Source: Rheum nobile (lineage: Eukaryota > Streptophyta > Magnoliopsida > Caryophyllales > Polygonaceae). Taken from it: a DNA stretch of 64,000 nt. Positions 10,981 through 22,376 of this stretch are shown piece by piece; positions within the stretch are counted from its first letter, which is position 1, and each line of letters begins with the position of its first letter. Under the pieces are notes generated by a model. The model was not told where the DNA came from and made no database searches. It saw nothing but the letters and a program-made list of their open reading frames with translations. A program made the position numbers and the translations under genes. The stretch spans positions 868,001 through 932,000 of the forward strand of contig WOAB01000476.1 of assembly GCA_027886185.1 (NCBI GenBank). The letters are read 5' to 3'.

Positions 10981-11802
10981 TTGTCTATCTTTTATGTTCC
11001 CTCGATGATTGGCTAAACTACAAGGTAAATTGTGAAAGTTTAATCAGCATGTCTTGATCTGCATCCATTCGATTGATCTTTATTTGAACAACGTGCTTAG
11101 ACATGTGCTAATACTTCACTTATGTGCAAAATTTCATGCATGATCATCTATGCTATCACAATAACTCATGAATCAGCTTTCTTTCGGCCCAAGAGAGTCA
11201 ACTTGATGCATTGATCCCTCATTATAAGCCCAAATGATTGTTGACTCTATAGCTTACCCTAGCCATCATGCTTGATGCTTCCTATAAGCCCCTCTAATCA
11301 TCCACATCTGGGAGCCTCTCATTCATGATTAAAAATTATCAAAACTTTCGTATAATTTTTCGTGTGTTGTTCTTTGTACCCTCTCTGGTAACATTCCCCC
11401 AACATCACACACTACTACTTTTCTGGTTTGACAGGAAATCGAATCGTCTCCCTGTGTTCTGCAGTTGTGAGTTGAATGATGGGACAAATAATTAAGGCAT
11501 GTGCTTGCTCTTGGAAAGAGATGTGTAATTAGGGTTGACAAGACAGCTTTGTGTCTTGATGGGTCGGGCTCTCGTGTTTGGTTGAATCTGGACAGTTAAT
11601 GATGAGATTATTTTGGGAAGGTGAAGATCTCAGTGATTATCCTTGGAAACAGATAAGATATTAAGTTATCTTTGGCAACCGAAAAGATTTTGTGGCAAGT
11701 ATATATTTCGGCTCTCCAGGTATTCTCCCCTCACCATCTTCGCATGTGTCTTATCTTCTCTTAATTTTTGCCCTCTCTTGTCTCCTCTCTCACCTCTCTC
11801 AA
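10981..11802 (+). other. Spacer between pol remnant and extra ORF (element A)
   Basis: 822 bases without a recognisable frame. The corresponding spacer in element F (24555-25380) has similar length. It may hold the promoter or splice acceptor for the extra ORF, but I see no decisive signal. Confidence 0.5.
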
Positions 11803-13488
11803 ATGGCCTCCCACTCAAACTTCCCTGCCGCCGCCGCTGAGGACATTCAAACCCTCCTCAACAAACTCACGGCAATGGGAACAGACCCTGCCCTCCTCGC
11901 TGCCATCTCACAATCCCTTCCATCCTCCTCCAACACTCCCTCATCTTCCCCAACGATCACCACAACCACCAAAGTCACCCCACCTCCATCGCCTACACCA
12001 GACAAACTCATCATGGTCCCATACATCGCCCCATCATCCCCTACACCACATCCTACTCCCCAAAACCCTAACCCTAACTCCAACCCAATCGCTCCCACTG
12101 CCGTCTCCTCAAACGACAGATAGGAGGTCCAATCCTCACCTACCCATCCTACCCAAATCGAGGAAGACACAGAGGAGTTTCTAGGAGGAGCCGCCACGGC
12201 AACGCCAACAAAAATAGAGGAGCATGCTGAGCTCTCTCAGAAAATTCAGGGGGTTGTTCGTAGTCTGGCCAAGGAACTAATGGAGGATGTTGAGGAGGAT
12301 GTGCCGACTAAGGTCACTAAACCTTCCGGTCGGGTAAAGATGAGTTGCACTGCCAAGCACAGAACTTGTGCTCAGGTCCAAGCCTCAAAGGCCATTCCCC
12401 TAAGCTCCGATGACGAGTCTGAGCCCATCTCTGAGAGCAAGGCCAAGAAGGCAAGAGTTTCTACTGCTCCGATGCGCCAGAGCCAAAGGCGTCAGATTGC
12501 CAAGTCCACAGCAAAGGAAACTGACGAAGTAAAGGATATGAGCCATAAGACGGTGGTCAGGGAACTGTTGCTGGATCCTGAGTTCCAAAGAGAGAATGCT
12601 CTGGAGGAAGTCTCTCTGTTGTTAGATGCCCAAAAGTGGGGGCATTTATTTGTTCATGAAGAAGTTGTTGATGAAGTGCAGTTGCGGGAGTTCTACTCAA
12701 CCTTTGTCATCGAAGTTAGGCCCTATGCTGTTATGGGAAGTTATAAAATGGGTGGTACAGTCCACATGTTTTCAATTATTGAGCTCGGCATTGCTCTAAA
12801 TGTTCCCCATGAAGGATATGATGGATACCCGAAAGGCCGCTGGCCCAAGGATTTTCCCTATCTTGAGACTGTACGCAAGGTTGTTGGGGTACAAAATCCA
12901 CCAGAGTCTGGGGGTTTCGACACTTCTGAAATGTCTTCCGTCAATAAGGTTCTATTTCACTATCTCATCTGCAACTTCACCCCAAGGGGACAAAAGCGCA
13001 ACAAGCTCTTAATTTTGGATGTGGTTCTTCTGTCTCTACTGCTGAAGAAGGAACCCATTTGTCTGGCGAGGGTGATGATGCAGAACATGGCCCATGCTAG
13101 GAGCACTGACCAACACGCCCTTCCGTTTCCCCGTGTTATCAAGAAAATTCTAGAGTACCACAAGGTGTACAACACCTCCACGGAAGCTAGCGTCTTTTCT
13201 CGCCCTTTGGACGCCAGTAATCTGCATAAAACGCAGTTTGTTCTGCAAGAAGGCATAGGGTGGGTTAAAGTGGCCAGTGTGCCTTTTGTTTCAGAGGTAC
13301 AAGAGGAGTCTGAGGATCCCGTCTCTGAGGGGGAACAAAAGGAAGCATCTGATTTGGGGAAGGACATAAGAAGCTTGTGCCGCGCAGTGACTAGACTGGC
13401 GGATCAACAGAAGCAACTTATGGCGGATGTGCGTGCTTTGATTGCTCTTCACTCGTCGGCTCCATCTGACGGTCCCAGTGGTGTCTGA
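11803..13488 (+). pseudogene. Extra sense ORF downstream of pol (element A), one premature stop
   Basis: Probable start at MASHSNFPAAAAEDIQTLLN. A Pro/Ser/Thr-rich region runs to a TAG at 12121-12123. The same frame then continues through 13488, giving about 560 codons with that single stop. After a charged, nuclear-signal-like part (KAKKARVSTAPMRQSQRRQ) comes a globular domain of about 200 residues: FVHEEVVDEVQLREFYSTF, WPKDFPYLETV, VNKVLFHYLICNFTPRGQ and HALPFPRVIKKIL. It resembles the domain annotated in databases as 'putative plant transposon protein' (Pfam Transposase_32 type, from memory). It matches the extra ORF of element F in order and spacing. The C terminus has heptad-like DIRSLCRAVTRLADQQKQL. 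No signal peptide or membrane segment, so it is not a classical envelope protein. Role unknown. Confidence 0.75.
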
Positions 13489-13919
13489 TTTGCTTTCCCG
13501 CCTTCTAACCCCTTATTTTGTTCCCTAGCTCGTCTATCCCTGCTCGCTTTATTTTTCCTTGTTTCTGACTTATGTGTTTGCCCTGGTGGGCATGTTGATC
13601 ATGGTTGTTTATTTTGCATATTTTGATGACTGTCTGTGCACTTTGTTTAAGTTGGTTGGTTTCTTTTAATGAATAAAAGTTGTTTGTTTATCCTCATGTG
13701 ATCACTTTCCTTTTGCTATTTACTTATGTTTTTGATGATGCCAAAAGGGGGAAAATGACAGGTCGCTTTAGTTGAGGGGGAACAAATCATGTCTTCATAG
13801 TTGCTGGACTAAGGGGGAACTATTATGCCTATGTGTGAAACTTTTTCTATGCAACTGTCTTTATCTCATATGTGTGTTTTATTGTCAAAGATGTTTGTCA
13901 CCATCAAAAAGGGGGAATT
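13489..13919 (+). other. 3' untranslated region and polypurine tract of element A
   Basis: No frame of note. Three G-rich runs (aaaagggggaaaa near 13743, tgagggggaac near 13775 and aaaaagggggaattt at 13905-13919) occur. The last abuts the 3' LTR and is the likely plus-strand primer. Confidence 0.7.
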
Positions 13920-14818
13920 TGTTGAATTCCTTAGGTTTTGATGGTAACAAACATTCAACTAATCTGGTAACTAAGTGTTTCATGAACAATACAGTTGTCA
14001 CAGGGATCCATTACAGCGAAAGATCGCAGAAGGAACAAAGCTTTCTCCACATGCTTTGTTACCTCTCAAGGAACATCAATGACGAACAAAACTCAAGCTG
14101 CGAATGGAGTGAAGGATAATCAGCGTGAAGATTATGAGAATCATCTTTGAAGATCACATAGTCACTGAAAAGGAAATCGGCTGGATGGATCACGCCGATG
14201 GGAAGATTTGGAGAGAGAAGAATCCGATTATGTTATCTTAGGAAATATTTCCTAAGATAATATATTTGGAGAGAGAAGGATTTTATCTTAATTCGATTAT
14301 GTTATCTTAGGAAATCCTTCCTTAGATAATATAAGCGGTTAAGATAATATTCTTCAGATTATTTAATATCTTCTTGTTGCCAATTCTAGAAAGATACTTT
14401 ATCTTGTTACGATTGTTTATCGAGTTGTATTTATAGGAGTGTGAGATTCATTTCTATGTACGAACTCAAAGCATTTAATTGAGAAGAAAAAGAGAGTGAA
14501 GTGTTCGTGAGTCTTAGAAGAGTGAGTTCGTATTCACCATTGTAGAAGAGATTCAAATCTAGGTGGGAAGTCTAGGGTTTGGAGTCCAGGCTACAAGTGT
14601 AATCGAACAAGAAATCAATAAGACGAGTAGACTCTTCAAAATCCTCTAAAGCGAGAAGCTTAAATGTAGTGGTTTTACTTGATTAGTTATTTAACTGATT
14701 AAGGTTTCCACTATACATCATGAGTTCTTTACTTTATCTTTCTTGCTATAATATTCCGCTGCACCTTCTGTGGGAACAAAGCATTTGTTCCCTCAAACGT
14801 AACTCTAACGATCCAACA
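13920..14818 (+). repeat. 3' LTR of element A
   Basis: 899 bp, TGTTGAATTCC...GATCCAACA, with TGTTG/CAACA ends. It pairs with 3827-3911 plus 7820-8597. It carries the same pair of palindromic boxes (14233-14260 and 14302-14329). Confidence 0.92.
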
Positions 14819-14860
14819 GAGAGCCCCTCGATCCTTGATCTCGTCATGTGGTATCAGAGC
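14819..14860 (+). repeat. End of element C 5' LTR and its primer-binding site
   Basis: The LTR of C resumes after element A and ends at CA (14846). TGGTATCAGAGC follows at 14849-14860, the initiator methionine tRNA site. Its position fixes the orientation of C as plus. Confidence 0.75.
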
Positions 14861-15779
14861 CCGTGAGGTAAGCTCTTGAAACTTTGGTTCTTGTCATGCT
14901 AAGTTCGGATCTGCAAGCGTAGTTAGCCGTCTTTACGTTGGTGCATGCTGACCTTCCTTTTGCTGTATAGTTTGTGCAATTTCTGGCATGTTGGGACTGT
15001 ATTTTTTCTGGGTATTTTCTGCATCGGTTGAACCTGCGACTTTCCATTTGCAAGTAACCGTCACCTTAATTAAACTTGTGATAAGCTTGGAGTTATTTTA
15101 ATTGTTTCAGCTACCGGCCATTCATTGCATTAAAAAAACACTCTTGTGCTGCATGATTAAGTACGTGAATTTGTCAATTGCATGCTCAAATTAAATCCGA
15201 GACAAACAAATCAAGGTCACGAACAATCGAGGTTTAAAATGTGTGATCCACAAGGTATAGTTTATATTATACATTAGGAAGCCCATCCTCTTAGTGTATA
15301 TTATTTTATTTAGGACCTTGTGCCAATTTTTTTTTAAAAAAAATTGCAAAACCCAAAACCCATTACAAGCACAAGACCTTGCTCCTTACCTTGTAGAGGT
15401 CGTAAAACTCGGACTTGGCGAATCAAAATCAAAATCGAAAAAAAAGAGGCCAAGCAAAGACCATTAGGTGACATCTTGAGGATCACACCAAAGCTGACGT
15501 TTAGTAGTTGCCTTGAACTTGCTTGAGACGATTTGTTAAGCATATAATTCAGGTTCAAGTGCTTGATCGTGTGGCGTCTAGGGTTGTCATTTGTTCGTGA
15601 ATTCTGTCCAAACCTAGGCGTCCTAGAAACCAACCCTTGCTTTAGGAACCGCTTGCTTTCTGCCTTAGCTTGACGTGAAACAAGGAAAAACGAGCCCTTT
15701 ACACGGCCTAAGGACCATTGGCAAGCTTGGCATCGCAAGGGCCTCATGTGAGTCGTAGTTCTCGGACTAAGTTGGAAGC
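14861..15779 (+). other. Leader of element C
   Basis: About 920 bases between the primer-binding site and gag. I see no coding content. A T/A homopolymer pair lies at about 15328-15343. Confidence 0.6.
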
Positions 15780-17981
15780 ATGAGCAAGACGCCGAACATC
15801 GGGAAGGGCATCACCATTTTCGAACCCCTTCCTACACCTCCTCTCACTATGGATGTAATCAAGGAGGCCATCCTAGCCAACCAAGAAGCCATGGACGAGA
15901 GGTTGCGTCAATTGATCCACACTCTTGAAAGGAGACATGCAGCCTTTGAGAGAAGCGTAGACTCCAAGATTGAGCAATCCTTGAGAGGTCGGTCGAGTGA
16001 ACCCCAGGAGCCTGACACATCATCTTACGCCTACCAAGGAGAATGAAGCTACTCTCGAAGTCTCACGCAAGAGGTCTCCCAATTGTCCTTGGGCGGAGCT
16101 ACTACTACCGAAGCTCCATTGTTGATCGCCCCGAGAGAAGAGGATCAATTTCCCACTTCTTTATCTTGTCCTCCTAGTTTGCCTTTGTTGCGCACTAACC
16201 ATGCAGGTGAGGGCTCACGAGGGGCTCATGCACGGCGACAAGAGCCGTTTCCATTGAGGGAACGAGAGCCCTATCCACCTCGGCACCACGAGCCGAATCC
16301 TCTAAGAAATCCGGCCTTCAACATGATGCCTCGAATGAATGTGGCCCGGAGAGAAGACGTGCGAGAACGGATGCCCTACACTCCAAGCATGCCTTATCAA
16401 GGAGACCGTGGATACTACGAGGATGTGCAAGAGAGATACCAAGGAAGAGATCGACCCCAAGTTCCCAAGATTGAGATTCCTCAATTTGGAGGTAAGTGTG
16501 ACCCTGACTCTTATATAGATTGGGAAAATAAGGTAGAACAAATCTTTTCTTTCTATGAGTACTCGGAGGCACGAAAGGTAGCCTTGGCTACTATTCGTTT
16601 TATGGAGTTTGCGCAACAATGGTGGCTAGAGGAGCAAGTCGATCGCGACTATGAAGGCATCCCACCAATTGACACTTGGGACGAGCTCCGCACAGCTCTT
16701 AGGAATAGATTTGTCCCAGACGACTACTAAGAGCGTGTGCACGCTAGGTTGGAGAGTCTTAGGCAAGGAGGTCGCACCCCGGACGAATACTATAGGGAGC
16801 TTAGGATGCTATTGTTTAGGTCGGGACTTAGGTTTCCTGAGGGGTATATCATCTCCAAATTCATCAACAACCTTACCCCTGAACTCAAGTCTATTGTAGC
16901 CTATCAACATTTCCCTAAGGGCACTAGGATAGAGGATGTCCTACACTACACTACTCAAGTGTACAAGAATCTGCCTCACAAGAGATCCCATGTGTCCCAT
17001 CCTAGACCATGGCAGCCATCCTCCTCTTCTAGCCAACCCTATCAACCCCCACGGCGTCAAGAGCCTTGGCCTGAGTTCTCTACTCATCACCCAAGAAGAA
17101 AGGCTCCAACTCCGACACAACCGCCAAGGAAGGAAGGAGAAGGACGCACCCGGGATTTGAAGTGCTTTAAGTGTTTAGGAAGAGGACATTTTGCTAGAGA
17201 TTGTCCTACCAAGAAACAAGTCCTACTCAACACTCAAGGAGAATTTGAGTCGGAGGATGAGCTTGAAGAAGAGACTCAAGGACTTGAAGAAGAGTATGAA
17301 GAAGTGCACGTGAAGGCGGCTGAGGGCGAATGCTTTGTGGTCAAGAAGACCCTCGTTGCTTCCGAGAGCCCAAGCCTTCCCAACCAAAGGGAAACCATCT
17401 TCCACACTAGGTGCACCATTCAAGGCAAAGTTTGTAGCATGATCATCGATGGTGGATCATGTTGCAACATCATTGACCAAGAAGTGGTCAAGAGGTTTAG
17501 CTTGCCCGTCATTCCTCACCCCCAACCCTACACCATGTGTTGGCTCAATTCTTCCACTCCCCTCAAAGTCAAAGAACAAGCCAAGATTCATTTTTCTATC
17601 GGGGGATATGAGGACGAGGTCCTATGTGATGTGCTTCCCATGACCGCATGTCACCTTCTTCTAGGACGTCCATGGCAGTATGATAGAGGAGTCATCCATC
17701 AAGGGGTGACCAATGAGTACTCATTCATCATGAAGGGGAAATGGATCACACTTCACCCATTAGCCCCTCATGAGATCATTGAGGACCACGTGGCTAAGGA
17801 GCAGCGGAGAGCCCTACAAGACAAGGAGGATCAAGCCAAGTCGGAGAAGTTGTCCATTGGCAACAAGGGAGGAGCTTCCAATCACATGCTCCTAGCAAAG
17901 CCCGAGGAGGTTGACCAAGCCATCCGTGCAGATATGATGTATTTTCTTCTCATCTTCAAGGACACCCTTTTGATCACTTAA
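15780..17981 (+). pseudogene. gag: gag and protease region of element C
   Basis: One continuous frame carries the gag-protease region, broken only by stops at 16044-16046 (TGA), 16728-16730 (TAA) and 17979-17981 (TAA). Order: N-terminal coiled coil (EAMDERLRQLIHTLERR), Arg/Pro-rich linker, gypsy capsid (VPKIEIPQFGGKCDPDSYID, QQWWLEEQ, TWDELRTALRNRFVPDDY), one CCHC knuckle (CFKCLGRGHFARDC, about 17161), an acidic stretch, then an aspartic protease (MIIDGGSCCNIID, then HLLLGRPWQYDRG). The Asp-Gly-Gly motif replaces the usual Asp-Ser/Thr-Gly but is shared with element E (VIIDGGSCCNIVN), so it is a family trait. RT follows in the same frame. Each stop is one base from a sense codon. Confidence 0.88.
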
Positions 17982-19552
17982 GACCTCCAAGATCTCCCTA
18001 AGCCTATCTCCCAACTCCTTCTCGACTTTGATGACCTCTTTCAGGAGGAGTTTCCTAGTGGTTTGTCGCCTAGTAGAGGCATTGAGCACCAAATAGACTT
18101 CATTCCTGGTGCTACACTTCCCAACCGGGCAGCCTATAGGGCTAATCCCGAAGAGACTAGAGAGCTCCAATGGCAAGTGCAAGAGTTGCTTGACAAAGAC
18201 TATGTGAGAGAAAGCCTTAGTCCTTGTGCTGTTCCAGTCATTCTAGTGCCTAAGAAAGATGGGTCTTGGCGTATGTGTGTTGACTGTCGAGCTATCAACA
18301 ACATAACCATCAAATACCGCCACCCAATCCCCAGGCTAGATGACATGCTCGATGAGCTTCACGGAGCTAGTGTGTTCTCCAAGATAGACCTCAAAAGTGG
18401 CTACCATCAGATTAGGATGAAGGAGGATGACAAATGGAAAACCGCCTTCAAGACCAAGTATGGACTTTATGAGTGGATGGTCATGCCCTTTGGTCTTACC
18501 AATGCTCCTAGCACCTTTATGAGACTCATGAATCATGTACTTAGGCCTTTCCTAGGGAAGTTTGTGGTAGTCTATTTTGATGATATCCTAGTCTATAGCC
18601 ACAACCTTAGGGAGCATAGGGAATATTTGAGGCAAGTGTTGGAGGTGCTACGTAGGGAGAAGTTGTATGCCAACTTCAAGAAGTGCCACTTTTGCTTCGA
18701 CCATGTGGTATTTCTAGGTTTTGTCGTCGGACATGAGGGCTTGAGAGTCGACGAGGAGAAAGTTAGAGCCATTCAGGATTGGCCAACACCTACTACTATG
18801 ACTCAAGTCCGCAACTTTCTTGGTCTAGCCGGATTCTATCGCCGGTTTGTGCGAGACTTTAGCACACTTGCTTCCCCACTAATCGAGTTGACCAAAAAGA
18901 ATGCGACTTTCAAGTGGGAAGCTGCTCAAGAAGAGGCCTTTGCAACACTTAAGGCCAAGCTCACTCATGCACCCCTTCTTGCACTACCCAACTTTGAGAA
19001 GACATTTGAGATTGAATGTGATGCTTCGGGCATAGGTCTTAGGGGAGTACTCATGCAAGAGGGAAATCCAATAGCATACTTTAGTGAAAAACTGGGTGGG
19101 GCCGAGCTCTATTACCCCACCTATGATAAAGAGTTGTTGGCTTTAGTGCGAGTACTCAAGGTGTGGCAACACTACTTGTTGCCACGAGAGTTCGTGATTC
19201 ACTCCGACCACGAGGCATTGAAGTTCTTGAAGGGCCAAAGCAAACTTAACAAAAGACATGCCAAGTGGGTCGAGTTCATTGAGTATTTTCCCTATGTGAT
19301 TAAGCACAAGAAAGGGAAATACAACATTGTAGCTAATGCTTTGTCACGTAGGTATTCACTTTTGGCTCTTATGGATGCTAGATTGCTAGGATTTGCTTTT
19401 ATGAAGGAACCTTATACTCATGATCCTGATTTTTGTGATATATGATGCATGCTTGTCTAAGGGGGAACAAGATCAGTTTTACTTGCATGAGGGTTTCTTG
19501 TTTAAGGGAAATAGATTGTACATTCCTAAGGGGTCAACTAGGAGATTATTGA
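17982..19552 (+). pseudogene. pol: RT, RNase H and integrase start of element C
   Basis: Same frame as gag-protease. RT motifs in order: RGIEHQIDFIPGA, CAVPVILVPKKDGSWRMCVD, YRHPIPRLDDMLDEL, FSKIDLKSGYHQIRM, MPFGLTNAPSTFMRLMN and VVYFDDILVYS (catalytic Asp pair). Then FLGLAGFYRRFVRDFS and RNase H (FEIECDASGIGL, YPTYDKELLALVR, HSDHEALKFLKGQ, HAKWVEFIEYFPYVIKHKKG). At 19441 the frame stops (TGA). A +1-type shift there restores DACLSKGEQDQFYLHEGF up to STRRLLM at 19552, the N-terminal part of integrase. The element ends at that point, where E begins. The closeness of motif spacing to E shows they are the same clade. Confidence 0.9.
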
Positions 19553-20242
19553 TGCGAACGACCCTCAAAAATGCCGTTGCAAGATAGGATCTTTAACGTT
19601 GAACAAGTCTTCCTTCGTCTCTTCTACTTGCCAAGGAGATGGCGTCTTCTAAGGCTAAAGAGATAGCCTTTTCACGCAGGGAACTGGACCAAAGTGATGG
19701 TCTGAACACGCCCAAAGTGATGGACAGTCACGAACAAAGAGATGATCAAGACGTTCGCTAGAGGAACGCCAGAGTAATGCTCAAAGCGACGAGCTATGAG
19801 ATAATTGAGATCCGGGGGATCGTAGGGGGTTGATGTTGGGATTCAAGGAAGGAGATAAATCAACTTAACATCTCAAATCAACATGACTTTATTAATGAAT
19901 GAAAGAAGGTTTAAATAGGCTAGACAAACCCTAGTAAGGGAAGTGGGCTAACTAATAAACATCCAAAGGTGGGCCGGCCCAAAACACATAAGGGCAAGCC
20001 AAAACACTAGCTAAAATAGTCTTAACTAAATTAAGGAAAGAAACTATAAAGTTGTTCAAAGAAGGCAGCGATCGCAGGCGAATTCACGAACGAACCGCGG
20101 TCGCGGATGCAAGGCCGCGGTCGCGACTTTCATTTCAGGACGGGGCGTCGCCTAGCCCTTTGTAGGTCAAAAGGAGGACCCATTTAGGACTGTTTGACAC
20201 TGGATAACCTGTATAACTCTGGGTGACTAAATATTGAGTTGC
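19553..20242 (-). repeat. Probable 3' LTR of element E
   Basis: Starts tgatgcgaacgacc where element C ends. Non-coding, with a TATA-like run (minus strand of ggtttaaatagg at about 19908) and GC-rich repeats of ccgcggtcgcg at 20095-20130. No partner LTR is present, so this is inferred from its position after the polyprotein stop. The LTR probably extends somewhat into the coding end, as in element D. Confidence 0.5.
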
Positions 20243-21250
20243 TCATTCCATCGCCCTTGCACGAGCTCTAGTCACCGGGCCATTGGTTTGGACTTCCATT
20301 GCTTCCTCTTCGTCATTCACCGTCATTGATGGGGTCATGGAGCTATCAATCTCCCCTTCTTGGCAACGAAGCATCCCCGCTTCGTCCTCGTTGTCAAAAA
20401 CATGAGGTGTATAAGGAGAAAGATCAACGACATTGAAGGTAGGATGCGCACCATAGTCATCGGGCAAATCCAAACGGTAGGCGTTGGCACCAAGGCGTTG
20501 GAGCACCTGAAATGGGTCATCACCTCTAGCATCTAGCTTGTGGCGTCGCTTCAATGGAAAGCGATCGCGACGCAAGTGCAGCCACACCAAGTCTCCGGGC
20601 TCAAACTCCATGGTACGTCGGCTTGCATTGCGCTGACGAGTGGTCTGCACGGCCTTCTTCTCCAGCTGTTCCTTGGTCCGCTCATGCAGCGCCTTCACCA
20701 TGTCCGCACGCTCCACGCCCTTGACACTCTCCTTGTCCTTCATGGGCCTAGGTTCAAGATCCAAAGGCGTGTTGTGATTGATTCCGTAGACAACCTAAAA
20801 CGGGCTTAACGGCGTCGCCAAGTGTATGGACCTGTTATAAGCTAACTCAACAAAAGGCAAACACTCTTCCCACTTGCGGAGGTTAGACTTTAACATAGTA
20901 CGTAATAAAGCACCTAAAGTACTATTAGTGACCTCCGTTTGGCCATCCGTTTGGGGATGATAACTAGTAGAAAACAACAACTTAGTCCTCAACTTGGCCC
21001 ATAAAGATTTCAAAAAATAACTCACAAACTTAGCATCACGATCGGACACTATACTCCTAGGAATACCATGCAGCCTAACAACATGCTCAAAAAATAAAGA
21101 AGCAATCTCAGAAGCATTATTAGTAGTCTTGCATGCAATAAAGTGAGCCATTTTCGAAAACCGATCAACAACAACAAATATCGAGTCCCTCCCCTTCTTA
21201 GACAAAGGCAAACTAGTGATAAAGTCCATACTAATATCCTCCCATGGGAC
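20243..21250 (-). pseudogene. pol: Integrase core and polyprotein tail of element E
   Basis: MDFITSLPLSKKGRDSIFVV, VDRFSKMAHFI, IPRSIVSDRDAKFVS, FSTSYHPQTDGQTEVTNSTL and KWEECLPFVELAYNRS are the catalytic core of gypsy integrase (first Asp at MDF, second at SDRD, Glu at QTEV). A frameshift near 20795 follows. The tail then reads FEPGDLVWLHLRRDRFP, LDARGDDPFQVLQRLGANAYRLDLP and FNVVDLSPYTP, ending GPVTRARARAME. I see no canonical chromodomain after the LSPY motif. The core joins the zinc-binding part at 35559 across the F insertion. Confidence 0.9.
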
Positions 21251-21255
21251 GTTAG

Positions 21256-22376
21256 TGTAGGATCGAGATTGTTAGACAAATAACTAAGGAACTAAGAATA
21301 GCAATTCTCAATTCCCTTTGCAGCGGAATTTAAACAATCAAGCACAAATGAACAAATTCCTTATAGTGGAAACCTTTGATTGCCAACTAACAATCCAGGA
21401 TAAAAACCACTACCTTTCTTTTGAAAGGATTTCAAGGTCTACTTCTTGATTTCTTATATCTTTTGGTTACAGCTTATCCTAGGAACAAACACACAGTTTC
21501 TTTACCTTACACACAGTTAGGTAATCCTAGATAACCTAACACAATCAATAATCAATCCAAGAAACATACCTTAGCACCTAGGAACTATCTCACTTACAGT
21601 CATAGGAACTTAGCACTCAGCTCTTCGATTCCTTGACTGGTTCCTCTTCATCTCGGTTTGCTTTGATGATCTTGTTTGAAGGTTCACAATTTGATGTTTG
21701 CTATTGAGTGTGATTCGTATTGAAGTGCTTTTTGATAACCTTTGAGTTAGTCTTCCTTTTATAGTGGATTCTTCGCAGCTTGATCGTCTCTTGGTTCCCT
21801 CAGATCGAGCTTGCCCTAGGATGTGTGGTTGTCCTTGATTCACGCTGCCTTTGACACATACCAACAACCTAGGCAGCTCAGAATCCTTCTTAGTTGGTCA
21901 ACTGCTTCAGCCAAGTCGTTCTCCAACTTCCTTCTTCCGAGGTTCGACAACCTGGGCACTTGGAACTGTCTTCTGGACAGCGACATGTTCCATGACAAGT
22001 TGCTTTCACCTTTCTTTGTCCGAGGTTATGTGTTCTAGGCGTCTTGTTGTTTTGCTCTGGACAATGGCAGACTTTGGAAGCTTCGCACAAGTCGTTTTCA
22101 ACTTTCTCTTGTCCGAGGTTGGTGTTCCCAGATTTCTCGGGAAGCGCAACATCACATGTTCCATTTCTGGGCACACTTGGGTTCCTTCCTTTGGCTTGCT
22201 GCTTGGTTCTCTTGTCCTGTTTGGCTTCCATGCTTTCGGTATTTGTCCTGTGGTTCCTTAAAGCACATCTTTGAGATAAAACATTAGTATCAAAATATTT
22301 GTCATTATCAAAAGTAGAGAAACTGAGGAAATGAACTCTCAGGGGAACCGAAGTTCCAGAGTTCCATTTCCTAACA
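21256..22376 (-). repeat. 3' LTR of element F
   Basis: 1,121 bp, highly similar to 34432-35553 by eye. It contains three imperfect repeats of 83-93 bp, each with an ACAAGTCG...CTTGTCCGAGG core (core ends at 21944, 22027 and 22120). The long minus-strand frame across it (21890-22636) follows these repeats and is not a gene. Confidence 0.93.

Larger units (their letters stand above)
3827..14818 (+). mobile_element. SIRE-type Ty1/copia element A, pol-deleted
   Basis: Order: 5' LTR (3827-3911 and 7820-8597, split by element D), primer-binding site 8600-8611, gag, the last part of RNase H, the extra ORF, polypurine tract (caaaaagggggaattt before 13920) and 3' LTR 13920-14818. Protease, integrase and RT are missing: gag downstream sequence runs into the last RNase H segment near 10800. 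The first 37 bases or so of the 5' LTR are also missing, so the target duplication (GAGAG on the right at 14819) cannot be confirmed. Confidence 0.85.
2774..19552 (+). mobile_element. Ty3/gypsy LTR retrotransposon C, decayed and split
   Basis: Element C reads left to right: 5' LTR (about 2774-3826 plus 14819-14846), methionine-tRNA primer-binding site (14849-14860), leader, gag-protease (from 15780), RT, RNase H and the start of integrase, ending abruptly at about 19552 where element E begins. Copia element A sits in the 5' LTR. There is no 3' LTR in the window. RT and protease are of the plant chromoviral type (CRM/Reina-like), but I cannot fix the clade. The left end is a guess, taken at a TG that precedes a relic of the polyprotein C terminus. 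Confidence 0.7.

Noticed and set aside
12060..12082. ccctaaccctaact, resembling plant telomeric repeat
   Set aside because: Only two units and inside the coding frame of the extra ORF (Asn-Pro repeats), so not an interstitial telomere.
11803..13488. Reading the extra ORF of A as a retroviral envelope gene
   Set aside because: No signal peptide, no membrane anchor, no fusion peptide or N-glycosylation cluster; the position alone is not enough.
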